This document shows, one piece after another, positions 6,318-13,148 of a DNA stretch of 13,246 bases. The notes under the pieces are model-generated. The model had not been told where the DNA came from and did not search any database. It saw only the letters and a list, made by a program, of their open reading frames with translations. Made by a program: the position numbers and the translations under genes. The first letter of the stretch is position 1. The number at the start of each line of letters is the position of its first letter. The DNA is taken from the NCBI GenBank assembly GCA_007116645.1, contig SKIA01000011.1, positions 1 to 13,246 on the forward strand, in the 5' to 3' direction. The stretch comes from Candidatus Woesearchaeota archaeon. Lineage in GTDB: Archaea; Nanobdellota; Nanobdellia; Woesearchaeales; SKIA01.

Positions 6318-7961
6318 CTAATTGATGGATTCTATCGCTTCGATGTAGGGTGTTATCGTCGCCCCAGAAGGAATTCTATATATGCGGTGGTCGCCTTGCG
6401 TGTTCACGTATGAGGTAACATCACCTTCGATTTCAAGGTCCTTAACAGCGCAATAATCTTGTTCTCTTCTTTGCATACCACTACGGTCTTCATCATCTAC
6501 ACACGACAAGAAGTCTTCCTCGGCCACTCCTAGTTCTAAAGCATATTCTGTGAGGTGTTCTAACTCAGAGTAGCCGATTATAACGGCGCGAGGATTGTGC
6601 GCGAGTAGCTTGTTATGAAACGCTACATAAGCTGAATCCCCTGTGAGTCTGTACACACAATCCGCCGCTATATCAGAGGTGGTAGGTTCGTTATAGCGAT
6701 GTCGCATGGTATTGGTGCGAAAACTGATTCTGAGGGTTCCGTTATCAATGTACGGCTGTAGTTCAGGAAGAATGTTTTCAAAAAAATGGTGTCCATGCTG
6801 TGAATATCTACTAAAGACAACCATCGTTACGGGTGCAGATGTATTTCCTATAAGAGGTCTGTTCTCCACACTAGGAAAGCTCAAAGACTCATTTGCATTG
6901 CTGCATGTGGGTGTTGCATGGTTAACTTTGACTTCTACTTCTCTGTAAGCAGTTAGTATTTCTCCATCTTCACTCCAAGTAAAGGTTATGTTCAACGGAA
7001 TATCTCCTCGTTGAGGAAAAGAGCTGTCTTCTGCAGAAATAGGACATCCCATCCATGTTACTTCATATCCTCTGATGTCGTTGCATGGCTCTAGTAACGT
7101 ACAGGTTTGTTCTTGACAAAACTCACTGTGAATGTTGATGTCAAGCAATTCTATGTTCTCTCCGCGCAAAGGAATGGATACTCTTAGCGAACCGTTAGAA
7201 GCCAGGTGAGCAGAATAATGTCCGTGACTGCCGCGATCGCAAATAAATGATGAGCCGTGCACACAACCTCTCTTGTCTTCTTGCTCTTGATAGTGTTGAT
7301 TTATCCCAAGAAATTCCATCCCGGCAGCGCCTGCCATACCAATTACCAATAGTGTCATAACCACAGCAAATACTGTTTGTAAAGGGGGCTTTTGGAGTGC
7401 TAAGTCCAGCGCATACACCGCGGCATACAGTATCATTCCTACAGCCCCTACAACTATTGCAAGGTGAGTGGTAGGGATGTAGTTTCCGATAGCTCCGGTG
7501 AAAAGTGAGTACAAATTGAAAGCAAAAAATAACGCATATATGCCGCCAAGCATAATACCTGCAATTCTCTGTTCTAAGTTCTCTGAGCGCAGAACCCATG
7601 CTGAGCACAGCCACGTCAGTGCAACCAAATACCACGAAACTTCCATCACACCCATTCCCATATTAGAAGAGAATAACATGTAGTAAGCAATCCAACTGAC
7701 CGCGCCTGCTGCTGACACCCAATACAATATGGTTTGCACTCGCGGTGAAAAAGTTTTTTTGGTATGAATTGCAGCAAGGACAATCATAATTAACGCGCCG
7801 AGAGGAACGAGCAAATGTAGTATGTATCCGATGATATTGCCTGTGTACACCAATATCAAAACATACATCATGCGCGCATACCACCACAGCGCCCAAGAAG
7901 TGCCTATGAATAACACGGTACAAGAAATGTAAGTCGCCCAAGTCTTTGCTTGCATGTTCAT
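6318..7961 (-). CDS. Polytopic membrane protein with surface domain and CxxC-less DsbA-like domain
   Basis: A 547-residue protein in three parts. Residues 1-220 hold about seven membrane segments without cysteine pairs of the VKOR type. Residues about 230-350 form an extracellular region with paired cysteines (C233, C241, C282, C287, C293, C306) and a pattern of alternating strands like the small beta-sandwich domains of archaeal surface proteins. Residues about 371-547 resemble a DsbA/thioredoxin fold: GNTSAPVTMVVFSRYSQHGHHFF at 372-394 aligns with the strand and active-site helix, AADCVYRLTGDSAYVAFHNKLL with the helical insert, and a closing helix follows. The catalytic CxxC is replaced by Q388-H-G-H391 and the cis-proline loop is not conserved (EGDVTSY), so redox catalysis is unlikely. 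Cysteines C435, C487 and C504 remain. ATG 7961 follows a strong TATA box by about 25 nt. The likely role is a surface receptor, chaperone or scaffold. Confidence 0.75.
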   Translation of the reverse strand: MNMQAKTWATYISCTVLFIGTSWALWWYARMMYVLILVYTGNIIGYILHLLVPLGALIMIVLAAIHTKKTFSPRVQTILYWVSAAGAVSWIAYYMLFSSNMGMGVMEVSWYLVALTWLCSAWVLRSENLEQRIAGIMLGGIYALFFAFNLYSLFTGAIGNYIPTTHLAIVVGAVGMILYAAVYALDLALQKPPLQTVFAVVMTLLVIGMAGAAGMEFLGINQHYQEQEDKRGCVHGSSFICDRGSHGHYSAHLASNGSLRVSIPLRGENIELLDINIHSEFCQEQTCTLLEPCNDIRGYEVTWMGCPISAEDSSFPQRGDIPLNITFTWSEDGEILTAYREVEVKVNHATPTCSNANESLSFPSVENRPLIGNTSAPVTMVVFSRYSQHGHHFFENILPELQPYIDNGTLRISFRTNTMRHRYNEPTTSDIAADCVYRLTGDSAYVAFHNKLLAHNPRAVIIGYSELEHLTEYALELGVAEEDFLSCVDDEDRSGMQRREQDYCAVKDLEIEGDVTSYVNTQGDHRIYRIPSGATITPYIEAIESIN

Positions 7962-7982
7962 GATAGCGTCCTCATAAACATG

Positions 7983-7990
7983 TTATATAA
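7983..7990 (-). promoter_or_regulatory. TATA box of the membrane thioredoxin-like gene
   Basis: TTATATAA, one of the best consensus boxes in the window, is centred 25 nt before ATG 7961. The mRNA should be leaderless. It separates this gene from the ATP-grasp operon upstream on the same strand. Confidence 0.75.
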
Positions 7991-8072
7991 AACTACGTGC
8001 GAGCAACTAGTATGTGAACGCCACCACTTGTTTACTCCACGCACCAGTCACTTCTTTGCAGGAAATATGTGA

Positions 8073-9353
8073 TTAGTCTAGTACTTTCTTGGCCGATGTT
8101 GAGACGAGTAGTTTTTCGTTAATCTTTCCATATTTTGCGTAGACGGCAAGTGGAAACGCAAGGCCTGCTAGCGCTCCAGGATCCTTAGGGTCGTAGATAT
8201 CATCGAAAGATTTTTGTTTCAGATATCGTCGCACGATATATTTTCTGAACAATGGTATCGTCTTGAATAGTGACGTAATTGCAAGCTTGCCCGTCTTCCA
8301 CCTTGGACGCTTCAAAAAATCTTTCCAAGCAGGGCCTGGTTTGTGAATAGAGGTCATCTCTTCAATTGTGGAAGCAAGTGCTCCCACAAAGTTTCTTGTG
8401 CGTACTTTTCGGTCAATATTCTCAATAGGTTGCAATGTGATTCCTTCTGCCATCCGCCAAACCAAGTACGGAAAGTCTGCGTTGGCCTTCACAGCATGAT
8501 TTAGTCCACCCCAAAAACGTGGGTTTACCTCGATAAGGTAGACTTTGCCGTCAGGGCCGATACGAAAATCTAGTTCTGCGACACCGTTCCACCCCACATT
8601 CATCAATAAGCGCTTGGCCATGCGGTCTATGTCAGGATTATGAATAGTTTTTCGATACACACTAGTACCTCCACGAAAAGGATATGTGCGCAAAGCCTTG
8701 TAATTTATTATTACTACTGCGCGACCTTCTTGGAGCAGACAACAGCAACAATAATCGATACCTTCCACAAATGACTGGATGACTACTTTGCCAGATAGAT
8801 TCTTGATGATATCAGCGTACGCTTGTTCGTCATCGGCACGGTAGATGCCGGTGCTTCCCGAGCTCTCAGGGAGCTTGATAAAAACAGGAAAACTTAGTCC
8901 ACCAGGTAATGTGTGTGCGTCTTTGACATCACCATACCACGAGGGAGGAATACGCACATCGTATTTCTTTGCTAACGCTATCAAGTCTCCTTTGTGTTGT
9001 ATGCGTTGTAGCATATCATCCTCTGGTAAAACAAAGTGCACGTAGGCAGGAAAACGGTCGCGATGGCGAGAAATAACATATACTTCTTCATGGATAGGAC
9101 AGAGCAGGATGTTTCCCCCAGTTTTTTTATGAATGTCAACGCACTTATTAACTAAGCACTTGATGAACTCGCGCTCATCAGCAGGGTCAGGATATACAAA
9201 ACTAGACTCGGCATACTTAGAAAATGTTGCTGCTCCAAACGCAACAGAATCCGCCACGATACACCTTACTCCGCGATCCCCTAAGCTACGCACTGCCGCA
9301 AGCGCCGACCAAGAGCGAGCATAGGTAACGATTGCGTACTGTATAACGTTCAT
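8073..9353 (-). CDS. ATP-grasp ligase-like enzyme
   Basis: A 426-residue ATP-grasp protein of the carbamoyl-phosphate-synthase/D-Ala ligase fold (like COG3919). ATP-grasp enzymes activate a carboxylate as acyl phosphate and join it to an amine or thiol. Seen: an N-terminal pre-ATP-grasp domain beginning MNVIQYAIVTYARS; FPVFIKLPESSGSTG (155-169) with ATP-binding K160 and the glycine-serine loop; VIQSFVEG (191-198); VAELDFR with E260 and D262; and the metal motif IEVNPRFWGG (274-283; E275, N277). A run of four cysteines (202-205) follows the VEG motif. The ATG at 9353 overlaps the stop of the upstream amidase as ATGA, so translation is probably coupled; an ATG at 9371 is possible but unneeded. 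A basic C-terminal extension (about 330-426) is unassigned. The partner gene suggests a substrate with an amide or isopeptide bond; this is inference. Confidence 0.9.
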   Translation of the reverse strand: MNVIQYAIVTYARSWSALAAVRSLGDRGVRCIVADSVAFGAATFSKYAESSFVYPDPADEREFIKCLVNKCVDIHKKTGGNILLCPIHEEVYVISRHRDRFPAYVHFVLPEDDMLQRIQHKGDLIALAKKYDVRIPPSWYGDVKDAHTLPGGLSFPVFIKLPESSGSTGIYRADDEQAYADIIKNLSGKVVIQSFVEGIDYCCCCLLQEGRAVVIINYKALRTYPFRGGTSVYRKTIHNPDIDRMAKRLLMNVGWNGVAELDFRIGPDGKVYLIEVNPRFWGGLNHAVKANADFPYLVWRMAEGITLQPIENIDRKVRTRNFVGALASTIEEMTSIHKPGPAWKDFLKRPRWKTGKLAITSLFKTIPLFRKYIVRRYLKQKSFDDIYDPKDPGALAGLAFPLAVYAKYGKINEKLLVSTSAKKVLD

Positions 9354-10492
9354 TTTTTCATCAGATCCCATCGCAAGCGATACTTTGTTTCAAGAAGTTC
9401 TTTGGCAGTGCCAATAATAACTCTACCAGCAAATTGTCGACCGTCAAGAAAGTATACTGTCTCAAACTTTTCTTCTTCAACAAGATCCAAGATATTAATG
9501 ACTGGATAAACTTTTCGACCATACATATCCTCTATTTTGGGGCGTAGGAAAGGATATGATTTGAGTATGAGCTCAGAGCACACATATGCTTGGTCAGAAA
9601 GGAAATCAAAATTGAAGTCGTAGGGTTTGCCTATTTGTTTCTTTGCGTACTTAACGGCAGCATCTTTTTTCTTGTCAGAACATTTCGGACGCAACACACA
9701 AACATAATCTGCGATTGCTGCTTTGCGCCAACGTACTCGGCGCACTTTTCCAGGCGTTGCTTCTATGATGTGACCTTTACCATCATAAATCATAGCATGA
9801 TTCCAAAATCCTGGCATAGTTATGTTGTGAATCATATAGTTGGTTCGGTGTAGCAATACGTCGCCTTTTTTTAGGAATGGTTCCAGATCATCTAGGTGGC
9901 GATCCTTAACAAGAAAGTCTTTCTTGAACCACCACTTTCGGTGCGCAAATAACTTAACAAAAAAATATTGAGTGGGTAACCAGAGTTGCAATAGACGGAA
10001 TTTCACATACTTTCTTGCGCTATGCAACTCGCCACGTAACTCCAGAGGATAGCGTTTCATTAGTTCAGAGGCTATCTTAAGTTTTACCGCTCGAGGAAGG
10101 AATCGTAAAAGCAGACGCTTATGAGCAATCAATCTGTGCTCTCCGCGAAACTGGTTTAGCACTCCTTTTTTTCCCTGCAAAGGATCGTTTAGAAAAGTAT
10201 CAATAACTCGGTTAGTTCCCAAAGTAGTAACGTAAATGTTCACCACGTACACAGACAACCACAAAGAAAGGAATCCCTCTTGGAAACGCTCATCAGAATC
10301 TTTCCACCAACCACGCAATTTACGATGGTCATAGCCAATAGAACGAAGTAATAAAATAACTGTGTTGAAATCATCAAGCACTCGCTGACGCTTATCTTTG
10401 GTAAGCGCAAAGTAATCATCAGTGTCATAAATAGGATGTTTTAGACGGCGCTTAAATGCACGTATACTCGCCTCTAAATCTTCACGTATCAC
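9350..10492 (-). CDS. Permuted papain-like amidase (YiiX/NlpC-P60 type) with long helical N-terminus
   Basis: A 380-residue protein from GTG 10492. Residues 1-205 are an unrecognised, basic, largely helical region with some hydrophobic stretches (LWLSVYVVNIYV at about 77-88, LWLPTQYFFVKLF at 170-182). The C-terminal part is a circularly permuted papain-like fold: KGDVLLHR (209-216), FWNHAMIYDG (catalytic H232), IIEATPG (E244), AVKYAKKQIGKPYDF, then YVCSELI with nucleophile C305. This order, His before Cys, is that of the YaeF/YiiX (peptidase C92) group, which cleaves amide, isopeptide or lipid ester bonds. The GTG start is chosen because a TATA box is centred 24 nt upstream; a longer reading from ATG 10564 would contain that box. 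It is the first gene of an operon with the ATP-grasp enzyme. The substrate is unknown. Confidence 0.85.
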   Translation of the reverse strand: MIREDLEASIRAFKRRLKHPIYDTDDYFALTKDKRQRVLDDFNTVILLLRSIGYDHRKLRGWWKDSDERFQEGFLSLWLSVYVVNIYVTTLGTNRVIDTFLNDPLQGKKGVLNQFRGEHRLIAHKRLLLRFLPRAVKLKIASELMKRYPLELRGELHSARKYVKFRLLQLWLPTQYFFVKLFAHRKWWFKKDFLVKDRHLDDLEPFLKKGDVLLHRTNYMIHNITMPGFWNHAMIYDGKGHIIEATPGKVRRVRWRKAAIADYVCVLRPKCSDKKKDAAVKYAKKQIGKPYDFNFDFLSDQAYVCSELILKSYPFLRPKIEDMYGRKVYPVINILDLVEEEKFETVYFLDGRQFAGRVIIGTAKELLETKYRLRWDLMKK

Positions 10493-10512
10493 ATATTGAC
10501 ACGTTGGAAAGC

Positions 10513-10520
10513 ATATAAAA
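10513..10520 (-). promoter_or_regulatory. TATA box of the papain-like/ATP-grasp operon
   Basis: TTTTATAT on the minus strand is centred 24 nt before GTG 10492. This is the main reason for choosing GTG over the upstream ATG at 10564. The operon mRNA should be leaderless. Confidence 0.65.
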
Positions 10521-10582
10521 CTGTATCGGAAAGCAACAAAAGTACACACGCAGAAAAGCCCCAAATATACACAAAAAATAGT

Positions 10583-10597
10583 GTGCTCCGTCCGGGC
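10583..10597 (+). repeat. tRNA-3'-end-like repeat, copy B
   Basis: GTGCTCCGTCCGGGC differs from the other copies at two positions. It lies between divergent genes, upstream of both promoters. The preceding AAAAAATAGT (10573-10582) is also present before copy D, so on the minus strand both copies continue into ACTATTTTTT. Copies A and B share GGGCTGG at the right edge. A short hairpin, GAAAA-TCAGG-TTTTC, follows at 10600-10614. Confidence 0.65.
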
Positions 10598-10629
10598 TGG
10601 AAAATCAGGTTTTCACACAGATGCGAAAT

Positions 10630-10637
10630 GATTAAAA
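10630..10637 (+). promoter_or_regulatory. Probable box A of the MNT/HEPN pair
   Basis: GATTAAAA is centred about 27 nt before ATG 10661 and supports that start over longer in-frame readings that run back through repeat copy B. Confidence 0.45.
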
Positions 10638-10660
10638 ATCTCAATGCTCTTTTATTCACT

Positions 10661-10963
10661 ATGCTTACCAAAGAATTCATAATTAAACAATTGGAGTCGC
10701 ACAAAAAGCAGTTAAAGCAATTCGGAGTTAAGCGAGTAGCACTTTTTGGTTCATACGCTCAAGACAGTTCCACAGAAGACAGCGATATTGACTTCCTTGT
10801 AGAATTCCGTAAAGGGCGAGGATTATTCAAAGACTACTCTAATCTCACAAATTTTCTTGAAGATACGTTCCAAAAAAAAATCGACATCGTCAAGCCACAT
10901 CTTGTGCGAAAAGAACTAAGGAGCAGTATCCTTGAAGGAGAACGAATTGAAGCGGAAATCTGA
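10661..10963 (+). CDS. mntA: Minimal nucleotidyltransferase, MntA-type antitoxin
   Basis: A 100-residue MNT-domain protein. The polymerase-beta-type signature GSX10DXD is exact (G30-S31, D42, D44 within FGSYAQDSSTEDSDIDF), and a third carboxylate lies in KKIDIVKP (D75). In studied MntA/HepT systems this protein neutralises the HEPN RNase toxin by adding AMP to a tyrosine of HepT. The ATG at 10661 gives a protein of the usual length, and a box A-like GATTAAAA lies about 27 nt upstream; the longer frame from 10496 is non-homologous. The stop at 10961-10963 lies inside the HEPN reading frame, which begins at 10947, as is common in such pairs. The gene is AT-rich and stands between two repeat copies, which suggests horizontal arrival. 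Here the enzyme looks intact while its partner is broken. Confidence 0.9.
   Translation: MLTKEFIIKQLESHKKQLKQFGVKRVALFGSYAQDSSTEDSDIDFLVEFRKGRGLFKDYSNLTNFLEDTFQKKIDIVKPHLVRKELRSSILEGERIEAEI
10937..10940 (+). promoter_or_regulatory. Shine-Dalgarno site of hepT
   Basis: GGAG lies six bases before a TTG at 10947 inside the end of mntA. It marks the probable HEPN start and indicates translational coupling to mntA. Confidence 0.5.
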
Positions 10964-11281
10964 TTTGTATTTAAGCGATATTCTTGAAGCAATTTCTAAG
11001 GTGAAAAAATATACGCAGGGGATGACGGCATCTGATTTGCGAGCAACGATCTTGTGCTTGATGCTGTTCTCAGAAATTTAGAAGTTATTGGAGAGATAGC
11101 TGCTCAAATTCCCGAGTCATTCAGAGAGGAGCATAAATCAATACCTTGGTGCGACATCAAAAATTTTAGGAACGTTGTCATTCACAAATACCACCAAGTT
11201 GATATCGATATAGTGTGGAACATCGTTCAAGAGGAACTAGATATTCTTCAAAGCCAGATCAAAGATGTTCAAAACAAATAG
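10947..11281 (+). pseudogene. hepT: HepT-like HEPN toxin gene with a one-base frameshift
   Basis: HEPN proteins of this family (DUF86/HepT) are RNases that form a toxin-antitoxin pair with MNT proteins. From TTG 10947 the frame reads LKRKSDLYLSDILEAISKVK and continues to MTASD, then leaves the family sequence and stops at about 11079. The family sequence resumes in another frame as FASNDLVLDAVLRNLEVIGEIA and runs to TAG 11279-11281, including NFRNVVIHKYH with the catalytic Rx4H (R75, H80 in the joined numbering). The frames join perfectly if one T is added to the TTT at 11036-11038 (GAT TTT GCG instead of GAT TTG CG), giving 111 residues, the normal length. So a single T has been lost from a short run. 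This may be a real inactivating mutation, an assembly error, or a -1 ribosomal frameshift; no canonical slippery heptamer is seen. If real, the toxin is silent and the antitoxin orphaned. Confidence 0.82.
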
Positions 11282-11363
11282 GGCTTGGGTTTATTCAGAG
11301 TTCATCGAGAAACCCCAGGAGGCAAATAAGATAACATCCCGATGCAAGCTAAACAACGGTAGA

Positions 11364-11378
11364 ATGCCCCGTCCGGGC
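11364..11378 (+). repeat. tRNA-3'-end-like repeat, copy C
   Basis: ATGCCCCGTCCGGGC, identical to copy A. Here a perfect 7-bp stem forms (AATGCCC 11363-11369 with GGGCATT 11375-11381, loop CGTCC). Read on the minus strand the flank continues with GGTTCAAAT, a T-loop-like sequence, directly before the repeat, so this copy resembles a tRNA 3' end most closely. However, the 5' T-stem strand does not match and the loop is one base too long. Confidence 0.7.
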
Positions 11379-11545
11379 ATTTGAACCTGATTGGTTAAGA
11401 TCCTCGTCTTCGGTGGGTGTTTTACCTGGTTGAAAAGATGCCCCCGCAGGACAGATTCGTTTAGAGGATGGGTATGCTTCACAGAAACGCTGTTTTCGCA
11501 ATAGGGACTAAAAAAGAAAAGTTGTGCACTTCTTACTTCGAAATC

Positions 11546-11553
11546 TTTATATG
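11546..11553 (+). promoter_or_regulatory. TATA box of the flavoprotein gene
   Basis: TTTATATG is centred 25 nt before the in-frame GTG at 11575. It lies inside the longer reading from ATG 11524 and so argues for the GTG start and a leaderless mRNA. Confidence 0.65.
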
Positions 11554-11574
11554 TTGTGTGACTTAGGAAGCGCT

Positions 11575-13047
11575 GTGAGAAGATACCACCTCTTACGAGA
11601 AAAGCAGCATTTTCATATATCCGACGCATTTGATATGCAAGAAAGGAATCAAACAGACTTCGGAGGAATTTTGTTTAATCTACCCAGCCAGGTATATAGA
11701 CCAAAGAGCATTTCTGAACTCGCAGCGCTATTGGCAGAATGTAATGAGCATAAGAAACCCGTCACTGTCAGAAACAGCGGACATTCCGGAAATGGCCAAA
11801 CACTGACAAGCGGAGTACAAATACAACTCAGTGAACTCAGGAACATTCACTTTGACAAAACAAAAAAGGAAGTGACCTTTGAGGCCGGCATACAATGGCA
11901 CGACATTTTAGAAAAAATTGAATTTCCGAAATATTGTCCGCCATTATATCCAAACAATCCAGGACAACGAATTCATGCTACAGGAAATGCAAGTGTTGGA
12001 GGGGTTGGAACGCAAAGTAGCAAGATTGGTGGCTTATGGAACCATGTCATAAAAATTAAGCTTGTAACCATGAAAGGGGACGTAATTCACTGTTCAAGAG
12101 ATGAAAACCCTGATTACTTCAGATTTGCACTAAGTGGATTTGGTCGTATTGGTATCATCGCAGAAATGACCCTTCCTGTAAAGAAGAGCAAGAAGTTCAT
12201 GACAGGAATCGCGCTGGCGTACTACGATGAGCAAACAATGATAGAAGACATGCGGCAATTAACGAAAGATAGCAAAGTTGACAGCATCACGGTGCTCTCA
12301 TTTATTGGAAATAAACTCACCAAACATACTCATCTAGAAATTGGTATGCTAGGAGTAATGTCTGATGTAAGCGACGATGCTGAAGTCAAAACAATTTTTA
12401 ACCATCTAAAAGAGAACTACCACTCCAAATTGCAACTTGGCATAGTCTTTGACGATGACACTGATAAACGTGCAAAAGTAGTATATCACCCCAGAAGGTT
12501 CCCCAAAAAAAACTTTGTATACTTCTATCCAAACCCTCATGGCGAGCCGGAAATCGATCTTTGTCATTTGTGGCTTGATTTACTAATTCCAGCACAAAAG
12601 TTTCACGACGCTTCCAGAGAAATTGGTCAAATCATCAAAAAGCACCAACTTGAAGATTTTCTTCGAAAAGAAACCACGATGGACGAATGGGACCACCTTC
12701 CAAGTTATGTATCATACCCAATAATCAAAACCCAAGCAGATAAAGACGGATTTTTTCCATTAAGCTTACACACTAACGAAGACAACCTTACAGTGGGAAT
12801 AGCTATAGAACCTTCGTTTCCGAAATCTATGGTTCCTAGAGCTGAGGCAATGACAAATGAACTTATCGATTTCATCTACGCAATAGGTGGAAAAATCTAC
12901 CCTTATTCATATCATAACCTTTCAAAAAACCAGACCATATTACATTATAATAGAGGAGTCATCAAAAAGTGGAACGAGCTAAAAGAAGAACTAGATCCTA
13001 ACTTTCTATTGAACATTGGTTCAGTAAAAAACGTCGATTATATGTGA
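11575..13047 (+). CDS. FAD-linked oxidoreductase, cytokinin-dehydrogenase/PCMH type
   Basis: A 490-residue flavoprotein from GTG 11575. The N-terminal half is a PCMH/VAO-type FAD-binding domain: VTVRNSGHSGNGQTL (63-77) with H70 at the position where cytokinin dehydrogenases bind FAD covalently; VTFEAGIQWHDIL (100-112); GNASVGGVGTQSSKIGG (137-153) wrapping the pyrophosphate; and SRDENPDYFRFALSGFGRIGIIAEMTL (174-200). The C-terminal half is a substrate domain and ends in the family-typical YNRGVIKKWNELKEELDPNFLLNIG. Members oxidise alcohols, amines or sugars with O2 or another acceptor; the substrate here is unknown. No signal peptide or membrane segment is seen. Arg is often AGA/AGG and the gene is A-rich compared with genes left of 6290, which fits acquisition. 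It stands alone between repeat copies C and D. The family call is firm, the reaction is not. Confidence 0.9.
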   Translation: MRRYHLLREKQHFHISDAFDMQERNQTDFGGILFNLPSQVYRPKSISELAALLAECNEHKKPVTVRNSGHSGNGQTLTSGVQIQLSELRNIHFDKTKKEVTFEAGIQWHDILEKIEFPKYCPPLYPNNPGQRIHATGNASVGGVGTQSSKIGGLWNHVIKIKLVTMKGDVIHCSRDENPDYFRFALSGFGRIGIIAEMTLPVKKSKKFMTGIALAYYDEQTMIEDMRQLTKDSKVDSITVLSFIGNKLTKHTHLEIGMLGVMSDVSDDAEVKTIFNHLKENYHSKLQLGIVFDDDTDKRAKVVYHPRRFPKKNFVYFYPNPHGEPEIDLCHLWLDLLIPAQKFHDASREIGQIIKKHQLEDFLRKETTMDEWDHLPSYVSYPIIKTQADKDGFFPLSLHTNEDNLTVGIAIEPSFPKSMVPRAEAMTNELIDFIYAIGGKIYPYSYHNLSKNQTILHYNRGVIKKWNELKEELDPNFLLNIGSVKNVDYM

Positions 13048-13134
13048 TACTGATAACTTCGTTTAGCGAGTCTATAACGCTGTCTTGATCCACGTAAACA
13101 TCCAACTGTCTGCTACTCAGTTAAGCCCTAAAAC

Positions 13135-13142
13135 TATAAAAA
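13135..13142 (+). promoter_or_regulatory. TATA-like sequence near the right edge
   Basis: TATAAAAA precedes repeat copy D. At normal spacing it would start transcription near 13163, just after the repeat. It could serve a gene beginning near the window edge, but it also coincides with the complement of the T-run tail, so the assignment is uncertain. Confidence 0.3.
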
Positions 13143-13148
13143 AATAGT

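Larger units (their letters stand above)
11282..11574. other. Intergenic stretch with repeat copy C and a possible folded element
   Basis: There are 293 bases without a supported gene between hepT and the flavoprotein. It holds repeat copy C (11364-11378), the flavoprotein TATA box (11546-11553), and a second ATGCCC at 11438-11443 that could pair with GGGCAT at 11375-11380 instead of the local partner ATGCCC at 11364-11369. A 39-codon frame at 11265-11384 and a minus-strand frame at 11291-11629 are present but look spurious. I recognise no known RNA family. Confidence 0.5.

Noticed and set aside
6280..6320. Copy A as a simple intrinsic terminator between convergent genes
   Set aside because: The location fits, but copy B lies between divergent genes and all copies face the same way, so terminator function cannot explain the family as a whole.
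10493..10564. 24-residue N-terminal extension of the papain-like protein, with cysteines and a hydrophobic stretch resembling a signal peptide
   Set aside because: It contains the operon TATA box; GTG 10492 is 24 nt from the box centre. The hydrophobic look comes from A/T-rich promoter DNA.
11265..11384. 39-codon frame starting inside the end of hepT
   Set aside because: It has plausible composition but no box A or Shine-Dalgarno site, it ends inside the repeat, and it resembles nothing known.
11300..11450. A complete tRNA gene on the minus strand at repeat copy C
   Set aside because: A T-loop-like GGTTCAAAT precedes the acceptor-like end, but the 5' T-stem strand does not pair, the loop is one base too long, and no 5' GCCCCGT acceptor strand or D-arm is found at the right distance.
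11291..11629. 112-residue minus-strand frame overlapping the flavoprotein start
   Set aside because: It overlaps the N-terminus of a clear gene and its promoter, crosses the repeat, and shows no family motif.
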